Positions 9,257-17,358 of a stretch of 47,445 nt of DNA are shown here, one piece after another. The stretch is from Lachnospiraceae bacterium (GTDB lineage Bacteria > Bacillota > Clostridia > Lachnospirales > Lachnospiraceae): contig JAIKXH010000165.1 of assembly GCA_024684215.1 (NCBI GenBank), forward strand, positions 1 to 47,445, written 5' to 3'. The notes below the pieces were generated by a model. That model did no database searches. It was not told the origin of the DNA and worked only from the letters and a program-made list of their open reading frames with translations. The translations under genes were made by a program, and so were the position numbers. The first letter of the stretch is position 1. Every line of letters starts with the position of its first letter.

Positions 9257-9263
9257 AAAATTT

Positions 9264-10136
9264 TTAGAGTTTGTCTACAGGAGTCTTGGTACGATCTGCG
9301 TTGTATACGTAGAATCCCTTTCCGCTCTTGCATCCAAGGTTTCCGCCGCGAACCATCTTACGGAGAAGAGGGCATGCGCGATACTTGGAATCACCGGTCT
9401 CCTTGTAGAGAACGTCCATGATTGCAAGACAGATATCAAGTCCTACAAAATCGCCGAGCTCAAGGGGTCCCATGGGATGGTTTGCACCAAGCTTCATAGC
9501 GCTGTCGATACCCTCTATATCTGAAACACCTTCCATCTTGATGAAAGCTGCTTCATTGATCATAGGGATTAAGATACGGTTAACAACAAAGCCTGCTGCC
9601 TCGTTAACCTGTACGGGCTCCTTGCCGATTTCCTTGGAAATCTCGATGATTCTGTCAACAGTAGCCTGAGGAGTGTTAACACCTGCGATAACCTCAACAA
9701 GCTTCATGCGGTCTGCGGGATTGAAGAAGTGCATACCGATCATGGGACGGGTAAGTCCGTTTCCGATTTCAGTGATTGAAAGGGAAGAAGTATTTGATGC
9801 AAATACGCAAGACTCCTTACAGATCTTGTCAAGCTCTGAGAAAGTGGTCTTCTTAACCTGCATATCTTCGAATGCAGCTTCTACGATAAGATCACAGTCA
9901 GCGCAAAGATCTTCCTTGAGACCGGGAGTGATTCTTGCAAGGATTGCATCAACGTTCTCCTGAGTCATTTTTCCTTTTTCAACAAGCTTTGCATATCCCT
10001 TTGCAATCTTGTCTTTTCCGCCTTCAGCCCACTCCTGCTTGATATCGCAGAGTGCAACCTGATAGCCATCAACCAGAGCGAATGCCTTAGCGATTCCCTG
10101 GCCCATTGTTCCGGCACCGATAACGCCTACTTTCAT
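9264..10136 (-). CDS. hbd: 3-hydroxybutyryl-CoA dehydrogenase
   Basis: 290 residues from the ATG at 10136, preceded by GGAGGACATAAAA; the frame extends five codons further but those overlap the ribosome site. Rossmann motif VGVIGAGTMGQGIA, the SNTSSLSITEI loop, HFFNPADRMKLVEVI with the catalytic His, and the C-terminal domain GFVVNRIL...NHPMGPLELGDFVGLD. It reduces acetoacetyl-CoA to 3-hydroxybutyryl-CoA, the second step of the pathway. A small hairpin (GTCC...GGAC) lies in the 78-bp gap from crt. Confidence 0.96.
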   Translation of the reverse strand: MKVGVIGAGTMGQGIAKAFALVDGYQVALCDIKQEWAEGGKDKIAKGYAKLVEKGKMTQENVDAILARITPGLKEDLCADCDLIVEAAFEDMQVKKTTFSELDKICKESCVFASNTSSLSITEIGNGLTRPMIGMHFFNPADRMKLVEVIAGVNTPQATVDRIIEISKEIGKEPVQVNEAAGFVVNRILIPMINEAAFIKMEGVSDIEGIDSAMKLGANHPMGPLELGDFVGLDICLAIMDVLYKETGDSKYRACPLLRKMVRGGNLGCKSGKGFYVYNADRTKTPVDKL

Positions 10137-10214
10137 TTTTATGTCCTCCATAGTGAATGATAAAAGATTTTAAAATTACGTCCCGCGAGGACTTCTCCCC
10201 GCAAGACTTAAAAA

Positions 10215-11045
10215 TTACTTATTCTGGAAAGGTACGACCTTAAGCTTCTTTTCCTTATCCTTCTCAAGGAAATTGCCCATTCCGGCCTTCTGATCTTCTG
10301 TCTCGAAGCAGTCACCGAAAAGCTTCTCCTCGATAACGATAGCCTTGTCCATATCTACCTGAAGACCTTCGTTAATAGCCTTCTTGCAGTTGCGAACTGC
10401 TATAGGAGCATTCTGGGCGATGGTGGTAGCCATCTTTACAGCTGCTGCCATAAGATTCTCTTTTGCTGAAACGGTAACATTTCCTGCCTCGTCTACAGTT
10501 GCTGCGATAACATCATTTACAAGTCCGATGCGGTAAGCCTCGGGAGCCTTGATGTTTCTGGCAGTGTAGATAAGCTGCTTAGCCATGCCTGCGCCTACAA
10601 GACGTACAAGTCTCTGGGTTCCGCCAAATCCGGGAGTGATTCCGAGACCAACCTCGGGCTGACCGAACATAGCATTCTCTGAGCAGATACGAATATCACA
10701 GCTCATAGCGATCTCGCATCCTCCGCCGAGTGCAAAGCCGTTAACGGCTGCGATAACGGGAATAGGGAAAGTCTCGAGCTTTCTGAATACATCGTTACCC
10801 TTTTTACCGAAAGCTTCGCCTTCAGCCTTTGTAAGGGTGCTCATCTCTCCGATATCTGCGCCTGCAACGAAGCTCTTCTCGCCTGCACCGGTAAGGATGA
10901 GACATCTAACAGTATTTAAATCTACGGCATCAAGAGTTGCGTTAAGCTCATCAAGAACCTGTGAATTGAGCGCGTTCAAAGCCTTCTCACGGTTGATTGT
11001 GATGGTTGCAACCGCACCGTTTACTTCATAAAGAATATAATCCAT
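10215..11045 (-). CDS. crt: Crotonase (short-chain enoyl-CoA hydratase)
   Basis: 276 residues of the crotonase fold. NREKALNALN, FVAGADIGEM and GFALGGGCEIAMSCDIRI form the oxyanion hole, and FGQPEVGLGITPGFGGTQRL contains the catalytic Glu. It dehydrates 3-hydroxybutyryl-CoA to crotonyl-CoA. A ribosome site AGGAG lies ahead of the ATG, 26 bp after thl. At 276 residues it is slightly longer than the clostridial enzyme (about 260), with a short extra loop around AATVDEAGNVTVSAKENL. Confidence 0.95.
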   Translation of the reverse strand: MDYILYEVNGAVATITINREKALNALNSQVLDELNATLDAVDLNTVRCLILTGAGEKSFVAGADIGEMSTLTKAEGEAFGKKGNDVFRKLETFPIPVIAAVNGFALGGGCEIAMSCDIRICSENAMFGQPEVGLGITPGFGGTQRLVRLVGAGMAKQLIYTARNIKAPEAYRIGLVNDVIAATVDEAGNVTVSAKENLMAAAVKMATTIAQNAPIAVRNCKKAINEGLQVDMDKAIVIEEKLFGDCFETEDQKAGMGNFLEKDKEKKLKVVPFQNK

Positions 11046-11071
11046 TGTAATCTCCTAATTAAATCCGGTTA

Positions 11072-12271
11072 TTAGTCCTCAATCTTAACGATAGTAGCAC
11101 AACCCATACCACCGCCGATGCAAAGAGTAGCAAGTCCGGTCTTTGCACCCTTAGCCTGCATCTCATGAAGAAGAGTAACAAGGATACGAGCACCTGATGC
11201 TCCTACGGGGTGTCCGAGAGCGATAGCGCCTCCGTTGGGGTTAAGCTGCTTGTCAACATCGATTCCAAGGTCCTTTCCAACTGCAACTGACTGTGCAGCG
11301 AATGCCTCGTTAGCCTCGATGATATCGAAGTCTTCGATCTTCATGCCGGTCTTAGCCATAACCTTTCTGGTAGCTGCAACAGGTCCGATACCCATAACCT
11401 CGGGACGAACACCTGCAAGTGCACCTGCTACGAAAGTAGCCATGGGCTTAACACCGAGCTCCTTAGCCTTCTCTTCGCTCATAACAACGATAGCTGCTGC
11501 ACCGTCGTTGATTCCGGAAGCGTTACCTGCGGTAACAACACCGTCAGCATTAAGAGGACGAAGCTTTGCAAGACCTTCGATTGTAGAACCTGCTCTGGGT
11601 CCTTCATCGGTATCGAAAGTAACGATCTCTTTCTTCTTTCTGATTTCTACGGGAACGATCTCCTTCTTGAATGCGCCGTTCTCGATAGCAGCGCAAGCCT
11701 TCTGCTGAGACTTAAGAGCGAACTCATCGAGCTCTTCTCTGGTAAGGTTCCACTCCTTAGCGATATTGTCAGCGGTTGTGATCATGTGATAATCATTGAA
11801 TGCATCCCAAAGAGCATCCTTAACCATGGTATCAACAAGAGCGCCCTGGCTCTGGCTGGGCCATGTCATTCTGTATCCGTAACGTCCCTGAGGAAGTGCG
11901 AAGGGAGCCATTGACATGTTCTCCATACCACCTGCAACAACGATATCGGCATCGCCTGCCATGATCATCTGAGCTGCCTGGTTTACGCAGTTAAGACCCG
12001 ATCCGCAAACAACGTTAATGGTAACGGCAGGAACTTCGATGGGAAGACCGGCCTTTATGGAAGCCTGACGAGCGACATTCTGTCCCTGGCCTGCCTGGAT
12101 AACGCAGCCCATGTAAACCTGATCAACCTTCTCGGGAGCGACACCCGCACGGTTAAGAGCCTCCTTTATTACGATTGCACCCAGCTCTGCAGCGGGAATG
12201 GTGGAAAGTGAACCACCCATTGTACCGATTGCGGTACGACAAGCACCGGCCAAAACAACTTTTCTTGCCAT
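11072..12271 (-). CDS. thl: Acetyl-CoA acetyltransferase (thiolase)
   Basis: 399 residues with all thiolase signatures: nucleophile Cys89 in [11 protein letters not shown], the [11 protein letters not shown] motif, His354 in [13 protein letters not shown] and Cys384 in CIGGGMGCA. It condenses two acetyl-CoA to acetoacetyl-CoA, the entry to butyrate. It is the first gene of the thl-crt-hbd-bcd-etfB-etfA operon. Its own ribosome site is CGGAGG, and a good promoter lies about 75-105 bp upstream. By eye the operon favours AAG and other C/G-ending codons more than the surrounding genes, as expected for very high expression. Confidence 0.96.
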   Translation of the reverse strand: MARKVVLAGACRTAIGTMGGSLSTIPAAELGAIVIKEALNRAGVAPEKVDQVYMGCVIQAGQGQNVARQASIKAGLPIEVPAVTINVVCGSGLNCVNQAAQMIMAGDADIVVAGGMENMSMAPFALPQGRYGYRMTWPSQSQGALVDTMVKDALWDAFNDYHMITTADNIAKEWNLTREELDEFALKSQQKACAAIENGAFKKEIVPVEIRKKKEIVTFDTDEGPRAGSTIEGLAKLRPLNADGVVTAGNASGINDGAAAIVVMSEEKAKELGVKPMATFVAGALAGVRPEVMGIGPVAATRKVMAKTGMKIEDFDIIEANEAFAAQSVAVGKDLGIDVDKQLNPNGGAIALGHPVGASGARILVTLLHEMQAKGAKTGLATLCIGGGMGCATIVKIED

Positions 12272-12346
12272 CTTGAAATCCTCCGTTTTCTTTAATGAAA
12301 AAATTTATTAGTTTGATGTGATTGTTATTTTTTTCACATATTGATT

Positions 12347-12375
12347 ATTTTATCATAGAGCATATACAAATGCAA
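12347..12375 (-). promoter_or_regulatory. Promoter of the butyrate operon
   Basis: On the minus strand TTGCAT (12370-12375), a 17-bp spacer and TAAAAT (12347-12352) form a sigma-A type promoter. It gives a leader of about 70 bases before the thl ribosome site. No clear operator or Rex-like site was identified. Confidence 0.72.
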
Positions 12376-12431
12376 TCGGAAAAGATTTCCAAAACGGCTA
12401 AATTTGCAACAAATTTTTAACACTTTTTTGT

Positions 12432-12466
12432 AAAAAAATGAAGGTGCAGCTCACAGTTGCACCTTC
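12432..12466 (-). terminator. Rho-independent terminator of hpf
   Basis: On the minus strand GAAGGTGCA pairs perfectly with TGCACCTTC around a 9-base loop and is followed by A-TTTTTTT. It lies 37 bp past the hpf stop and upstream of the thl promoter, so it insulates the butyrate operon. Confidence 0.95.
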
Positions 12467-12502
12467 ACTATAAAATCAATATTTTAATTTCGAGATTATA
12501 AA

Positions 12503-13030
12503 TTAAATCTCAGGTTCGATAAGTCCGTAGGTTTCGCCCTTTCTCTTATATACTACGTTAACCTGATCAGTCTCGGCGTTTATAAATACGAAGAAGTTGT
12601 GTCCGAGAAGCTCCATCTGTACGCACGCATCTTCGGGATACATGGGCTTGATCTCAAATTTCTTTGAACGGATAATCTTGATTTCCTCGTCCTCATCTGC
12701 CTCATTCTCTACATATGCCTTTGAAAATGCTACAGCATCCTGCTGCTTCTCAATAATCTTATTCTTATATTTCTTAAGCTGACGCTCTATGATCTCCTCC
12801 ACCAGATCGATTGATACGTACATATCACTGGAAACCTGTTCTGAACGGATAATACTACCTTTTACGGGAATCGTAACCTCGATTTTCTGGCGCTCCTTCT
12901 CTACGCTCAAAGCTACGTGAACTTCTGTATCCTCATTAAAGTACTTTTCGAGCTTGCCAAGCTTATCCTCGACTGCACTCTTAAGACCGGGGGTTACATC
13001 AATGTTTCTGCCAATGATTACAAATTTCAT
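12503..13030 (-). CDS. hpf: Ribosome hibernation promoting factor, long form
   Basis: 175 residues from the ATG at 13030 (AGGGTG upstream). The N-terminal S30Ae/HPF domain (about 1-100) starts KFVIIGRNIDVTPGLKSAVEDKLGKLEKYF. The C-terminal dimerisation domain (about 120-175) contains KFEIKPMYPEDACVQMELLGHNFFVFINAETDQVNVVYKRKGE. Long HPF dimerises 70S ribosomes into inactive 100S particles in stationary phase or stress. It has its own promoter and terminator, so it is monocistronic. Confidence 0.95.
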   Translation of the reverse strand: MKFVIIGRNIDVTPGLKSAVEDKLGKLEKYFNEDTEVHVALSVEKERQKIEVTIPVKGSIIRSEQVSSDMYVSIDLVEEIIERQLKKYKNKIIEKQQDAVAFSKAYVENEADEDEEIKIIRSKKFEIKPMYPEDACVQMELLGHNFFVFINAETDQVNVVYKRKGETYGLIEPEI

Positions 13031-13125
13031 ATGTTTCACCCTTTTTTTCCCGAAACGCTTAAAGGAAACTGTTCCGGGCTCGCTCAGAAATAAGCGAGTT
13101 CCTTTCATATGGATTTCGTATAAAT

Positions 13126-13154
13126 ATAGTAGCACAATAAATGGTATTTATCAA
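13126..13154 (-). promoter_or_regulatory. Promoter of hpf
   Basis: TTGATA (13149-13154), a 17-bp spacer and TACTAT (13126-13131) on the minus strand. The leader of about 90 bases carries a hairpin, CTCGCT-8 bases-AGCGAG (13079-13098), ahead of the ribosome site, which could tune translation. Confidence 0.7.
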
Positions 13155-13305
13155 TAATAATCTGACAATTCACCACTTTATTTTGTAAAATTCAAGCTCT
13201 TTTTAATTGTCTGAAAATTCATAAATATGACTGACATCAGGCATTTTGCACAAAACATTTGTTCGAAATGTTTACCATAATTTTTACCCGATTGACATAA
13301 TTTTA

Positions 13306-13375
13306 AGTGGATACTGTGTATAAAATCGTGTATAAAGCCCATTTTTCGTTGTTTATTTCTTAACACTGTGGATAA
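13306..13375 (-). promoter_or_regulatory. Cluster of four DnaA-box-like 9-mers
   Basis: On the minus strand, same orientation: TTATCCACA, an exact consensus DnaA box (13367-13375), TTATACACG (13327-13335), TTATACACA (13315-13323) and GTATCCACT (13306-13314). They lie in the 528-bp gap between the NlpC/P60 gene and hpf, in AT-rich sequence 150-250 bp upstream of the hpf promoter. They could be a DnaA-controlled regulatory site or titration site. Flanking genes run the same way on both sides, which argues against a chromosome origin. Confidence 0.5.
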
Positions 13376-13399
13376 CTTTTCAGTTCCCGGCAAATTAAA

Positions 13400-13456
13400 G
13401 AAGTCATCTTACAATTTTCTTTGTGCATTTCTCACAAAGGATTGTAGGATGACTTC
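13400..13456 (-). terminator. Long inverted repeat after the NlpC/P60 gene
   Basis: A 57-bp stem-loop: outer arms of 16 bp (one mismatch; GAAGTCATC...GATGACTTC) and inner arms CTTTGTG/CACAAAG. It starts about 100 bp past the stop codon. The tail TTTAATTT is only moderately T-rich, so it may be a terminator or a stabilising 3' structure. The remainder of this gap (13457-13558) shows nothing else. Confidence 0.6.
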
Positions 13457-13558
13457 CCTTATCTGCCCATTTTAATTGAGCAATTATTCTCTTTTATGTT
13501 TCACAAGTGATCACAGTGTCACATATTTAATCACAATTTACTATATAGACTTCAATCC

Positions 13559-14653
13559 TTAGAAGATTCTCCTGATTCCGAGCATTGTCATAAAATCGAT
13601 TCCGGAAACCACAATTCCAAGTCTTGAGTTAGCCGCATGAACAATCTGGTTATCGCCCATATATATAGCCACATGACCTGAATAAATAATGATGTCTCCG
13701 GGCTGAGCATTTTCTATTCCGTCTACGGCAACGCCCGCATACCTTTGTGCATCTGAAGCATGTGAGATGTTAACTCCGAAATGCTTGTAAAGAGACATTG
13801 TAAATCCGGAGCAGTCGCATCCCTTAGTAAGGCTTGTTCCGCCCCATACATAAGGATTTCCGACAAACTGAAGAGCATATTCAACGAGCTCCTTGCCCTT
13901 TTCCAGGCTTTCCTCGGCAAGTCTCTTCTCTTCCTCTTCTTTAGACTCCGCATAAGAAAACTGCCAATTGATATCCGCATATTCCTCGGACATCCATCCG
14001 TCACCGGAAGCGGTCTCTACATAGAGCCAGCCGTCCTTTTTATCCTTGACAAGATATTCCTCGCCGTTTTTGACTATGCACAAAACATCGGCATCCTTGT
14101 CGGCTTCGCTCCTCACATAAAGCGTGGGAACATTCACGCAGGCAAGCTCATATCCGACTTCTTCGGCCTTTTTCTTTGCCTTTGAGCCGGTAATGCAATT
14201 ATCTGCCTTCACATATCCGGTAACGTTACCCGATTTTATGAGATACCATCCGTCCTTACTTTCAAGTATCTCTCCGACGCAATCGTTGTATATCTTTCCA
14301 AGGTACTCGGAATCGGTACTCGCATCCTCTCTTACATATAAGAAATCTTTCGTTTCGGCAATCGCGATATTGTCAAGAAGTCTGTCGTACTCTTCCTTTG
14401 CATTTGCCTTAAGTCTTAATGCTACCTCTTCCTGTGAATCGATTACTTCCTCGACCTCAAATCCTACCGCGGTCTTTGTAGCGCATTCACCGAGAGCAAC
14501 GCTTACACCGCCGCCGGGAAGAACATCCGAAGCGGTTGCTGCATATGTATTTATTGTCGGACTCACACCGGACATAAAAAATAAAGCTGCCATACTCATT
14601 GATGACAGCTTTACTACCATTTTAAGTATATTTCGATAACTAAGTTTCTTCAT
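13559..14653 (-). CDS. Secreted SH3b-SH3b-NlpC/P60 peptidoglycan hydrolase
   Basis: 364 residues. A signal peptide (about 1-38, hydrophobic core MAALFFMSGV, cleavage after TYAA) is followed by two bacterial SH3 domains (about 98-155 and 171-228; LYVREDASTDSEYLGKI and LYVRSEADKDADVL). A Glu/Lys-rich linker leads to an NlpC/P60 domain (about 253-364). Its catalytic residues are visible: Cys281 in CDCSGF, His327 in SGHVAIYMG and His339 in IVHAANS. The family cleaves D-Glu-diaminopimelate (or Lys) bonds in wall peptides; a role in daughter-cell separation or wall turnover is likely. It has its own strong promoter. Confidence 0.93.
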   Translation of the reverse strand: MKKLSYRNILKMVVKLSSMSMAALFFMSGVSPTINTYAATASDVLPGGGVSVALGECATKTAVGFEVEEVIDSQEEVALRLKANAKEEYDRLLDNIAIAETKDFLYVREDASTDSEYLGKIYNDCVGEILESKDGWYLIKSGNVTGYVKADNCITGSKAKKKAEEVGYELACVNVPTLYVRSEADKDADVLCIVKNGEEYLVKDKKDGWLYVETASGDGWMSEEYADINWQFSYAESKEEEEKRLAEESLEKGKELVEYALQFVGNPYVWGGTSLTKGCDCSGFTMSLYKHFGVNISHASDAQRYAGVAVDGIENAQPGDIIIYSGHVAIYMGDNQIVHAANSRLGIVVSGIDFMTMLGIRRIF

Positions 14654-14700
14654 AACACCTGTACTGTAATTGTTACAAATTTATTAAATTTATTACAGAC

Positions 14701-14729
14701 AATATATCATAGGTGTTAAAAGGTGTCAA
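14701..14729 (-). promoter_or_regulatory. Promoter of the NlpC/P60 gene
   Basis: A perfect -35 TTGACA (14724-14729), 17-bp spacer and TATATT (14701-14706) on the minus strand. The leader contains an inverted repeat, CTGTAAT...ATTACAG, before AGGTG and the ATG. Confidence 0.85.
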
Positions 14730-14760
14730 GCATTCTCTGAACGCGTCCTTAAGTTACCTG

Positions 14761-14848
14761 TTTTCCTACTCTTCATTCACACTTATCATATCAATAATAA
14801 GTGATTTTCCTACTCTTCATTCATGCTTATCATATCGACAATAAGCCA
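14761..14848. repeat. 44-bp tandem duplication of a gene 3' end including the stop codon
   Basis: Two adjacent 44-bp units (14761-14804 and 14805-14848), 38 of 44 positions alike. The right unit is the true end of the 14810-15913 gene (residues IVDMISMNEE plus stop). The left unit, just downstream of the gene, still spells IIDMISVNEE plus stop in another frame. Confidence 0.93.
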
Positions 14849-15913
14849 GTTTCCGTTTATATTTGCGTAATAATATGTATTATGAGTCTTGTCATGAACA
14901 GTCATACTTCTCTTGGGCAGATACATTGTTTTAACAAATGAGACCTCAACAGAATAAAAACTGTCATTATACCTGATATAATTTGAGGTTGCCTCCTCCG
15001 AAAAGCTTGGAGTGGTATGTCCGCTATACATCCACAGGTCGTGATTGATGTAATTCTGGAACAAAGGTATCAGATATGAATCCTCGGGGAACAGGCTCTT
15101 CATAGATGAAAGTGTTCTGTCTCCGGCATAAATATCAGAAATATTCTTGGCGTTTGTAACGGCGCTGTCAGCTATATCCGCAGGTACCTCACCTCCAGCA
15201 AATCCGGCGGTATAAGTGTTTCCGTCCTGCTCGCACGCTACAACATTACCTGCAGCATCCTTAACCTCAACCGAAGGAGCGCTCACAAGTCCGCTTATAG
15301 AATATGTAAGCTTCTTAGGTACTTCTACATATTGGGCGGCGATTTCAAATTCCATGTAATCGGTAGGCTCACCTACGAGTTCTCTCTCATCTACCGCAAC
15401 GCCGTTTACCGACACAGTGTATGAATCGGGTACTTCTATAACGACCTCATTGCTTCCGGCCTCGTACAAAGGAGTCACCGATGCAATCTCCCACTCCTGA
15501 ACAGAAAGTATGAACATAAGCTGCTCAGAAGATACCGATTTAATATTTACGGTAGCGATATGCGCATCATCGGCATAAAGTTCATATACCGGAGCGTTGG
15601 AATCGTAACTTGTCTCATTTTCCTTAAATGTGACTGTCTTTCCCGCAATGGCTGCAGTAAATGCATCCTTGTAGACATCCGGAGATTCAAATCTCGAAGA
15701 ACTCTCTACAAAGTTCATGGATGAGAGATCTCCCTCCTGAATCTTTGAAACAAGCTCCTCCATAACATGTCCGGGCTGAGCCGCCTCATAGATTGCCAGA
15801 TCCTTTTTGATAACTCCGTTTAAGAAATAAATCCAAAATCCTACAAGTACCAATATAAATATAATGTAAAAAACCCAAAATCCTATGGAACTTCTCTTTT
15901 GTGTCTTGCTCAT
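14810..15913 (-). CDS. Membrane-anchored extracytoplasmic protein, NTF2-like C-terminus
   Basis: 367 residues. One transmembrane helix (about 11-32), a short cytoplasmic tail (MSKTQKRSS), and a large outside part. The middle region contains a beta-rich segment with SYTVSVNGVAVDE, and the last 110 residues (SMKSLFPEDSYLIPLFQNYINHDLWMYSG ... YYYANINGNWLIVDMISM) have the pattern of an NTF2-like fold. This order resembles TcaA-type wall-associated proteins, but I cannot confirm the family. It follows the phosphodiester glycosidase gene by 6 bp and is last in the glycan operon. Its 3' end is tandemly duplicated (14761-14848). Confidence 0.75.
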   Translation of the reverse strand: MSKTQKRSSIGFWVFYIIFILVLVGFWIYFLNGVIKKDLAIYEAAQPGHVMEELVSKIQEGDLSSMNFVESSSRFESPDVYKDAFTAAIAGKTVTFKENETSYDSNAPVYELYADDAHIATVNIKSVSSEQLMFILSVQEWEIASVTPLYEAGSNEVVIEVPDSYTVSVNGVAVDERELVGEPTDYMEFEIAAQYVEVPKKLTYSISGLVSAPSVEVKDAAGNVVACEQDGNTYTAGFAGGEVPADIADSAVTNAKNISDIYAGDRTLSSMKSLFPEDSYLIPLFQNYINHDLWMYSGHTTPSFSEEATSNYIRYNDSFYSVEVSFVKTMYLPKRSMTVHDKTHNTYYYANINGNWLIVDMISMNEE

Positions 15914-15919
15914 TACCGG

Positions 15920-17341
15920 TTACCTCCTTTCTACCACAAACGCAAGCGGTAATCTCCAGGATGCGTTCGAATAATACAAAGTAACCGATGTCATTTCATA
16001 TTCACCGTCACAGTACATACATGAAGAGCTTCCGCCGTCAAGGTTCGCGGCGTTAACGGCACCGTATTCCTGCATTACGGAAATTACATCCGCTGCAGTG
16101 GCACCAAGGTGTCCTCCGGCTCCGCGTCCGTCGGTAACAAGTATAAGAACGGTTCCGTCGGCCTTCTGTCCGATAACGGTACGAGGGTTTGCTCCCGATC
16201 CGCTTCCGTTAAGTGAAACCGACTCTCCGTTTATAATAAGCTTTGTAAAGTGGTTATCATCTCCGTCCGCGATATCCTTAAATGTAACCGCATCACGGAT
16301 ATTGAGCTCTGTGACAAGGTTCTTTACATCTGCAGCGCTCATATCTCCGATATCCCTGATGATAAGGATATTGTCGGTATTAAATCCGACCATTACATCT
16401 CCGGCATAAGGGTTGTTGTACTGAATCTCTCCGTCACATACAACCAGGCCCTTAGGTGAACCGCCCTTGTTGGAATCTGACTGATACTCACCGCCGTTTA
16501 CGCCGGCAAGGAAATTACCTTTATCCACAAGCACGTCCAATGTCTCACCGTACTCTTTCCATGAGCCGTCAAAAATGGTTGTGAGCTTTACTCTTGAGGG
16601 ATCGTTTATGATCATAAGCTTTCCGAAATAAGTTCTGCCCGAAAGCTCAACAATCTCAAATCCGTCTATATCAAATTCTTCCTCTGTAGCTGTCTCACCA
16701 TCCGCTGTAGTCTCTGCGGTATTTCCACCGACACTGATAAGTCCTGTATCGACCTCGGCATCAAGGGTTCCCATGGAATTGTGACCGGTAACCTCCTCGA
16801 TTTCCTCGGTGGTAAGGAAAAGCTTGTTAACAAACTTAAGCTGACCTGTCTCCTGGATAGTGGAAACCATCAGGTTTCTGGCTGAATCGGGTCCGTTATA
16901 AATCTCACGAAGCATAAAATAAACTCCGCCGACCATGATTACCAGGAAAGTCAAGACAACAAGTACTATTCTTCCTATTACTGTTCCGGCCTTAAGCTTA
17001 GGCTTTCTCTCAGTCATAGCATAATTGGTCTCACGCTTAACGCCCATACCGATTCCGGATTTGTATTCTCTCTTTACGCTTCTGCCGGTATTCTCAGGTT
17101 TGCGGGTATCCTCCAACTCATCGTAATATTCCAGCGCATCATCCATATCTTCGGGAGGATAATAATTGCCTTCCGCATCATAGTATCCGCCATCAGGGTC
17201 ATAGCATCCGCCTTCCGCGTCGTAATAATAACCCTCTTCGTCGTAATACCCACCGTACTCATCGTAGGTGATACCGTTATCGGCTGAGTATCCGTTCTCA
17301 CCGTTATCGTAATTCATATCATTTACGTCTCGGTCTTTCAT
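15920..17341 (-). CDS. Membrane-anchored phosphodiester glycosidase (NAGPA domain) with Tyr/Gly-rich cytoplasmic tail
   Basis: 473 residues from the ATG at 17341 (AAGGAGA upstream; a TTG at 17350 is too close to that site). The first roughly 65 residues are acidic and repetitive, built from YYDEEG/YYDAEG/CYDPDG units. After a basic stretch comes a helix (about 120-145). The outer domain has NAGPA signatures: FLAGVNGGEY, the RTVIGQKADGTVLILVTDG core and the terminal ANLDGGSSSCMY. Family members remove sugar from phosphodiester-linked glycans; the substrate here could be a wall polymer or exopolysaccharide. It begins 17 bp after the glycosyltransferase gene. Confidence 0.85.
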   Translation of the reverse strand: MKDRDVNDMNYDNGENGYSADNGITYDEYGGYYDEEGYYYDAEGGCYDPDGGYYDAEGNYYPPEDMDDALEYYDELEDTRKPENTGRSVKREYKSGIGMGVKRETNYAMTERKPKLKAGTVIGRIVLVVLTFLVIMVGGVYFMLREIYNGPDSARNLMVSTIQETGQLKFVNKLFLTTEEIEEVTGHNSMGTLDAEVDTGLISVGGNTAETTADGETATEEEFDIDGFEIVELSGRTYFGKLMIINDPSRVKLTTIFDGSWKEYGETLDVLVDKGNFLAGVNGGEYQSDSNKGGSPKGLVVCDGEIQYNNPYAGDVMVGFNTDNILIIRDIGDMSAADVKNLVTELNIRDAVTFKDIADGDDNHFTKLIINGESVSLNGSGSGANPRTVIGQKADGTVLILVTDGRGAGGHLGATAADVISVMQEYGAVNAANLDGGSSSCMYCDGEYEMTSVTLYYSNASWRLPLAFVVERR

Positions 17342-17358
17342 TTCGGTCAAGTCTCCTT

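Noticed and set aside
13306-13375. Chromosomal replication origin
   Set aside because: No dnaA, dnaN or other origin genes flank it, transcription runs the same way on both sides, and only one of the four boxes is an exact match.
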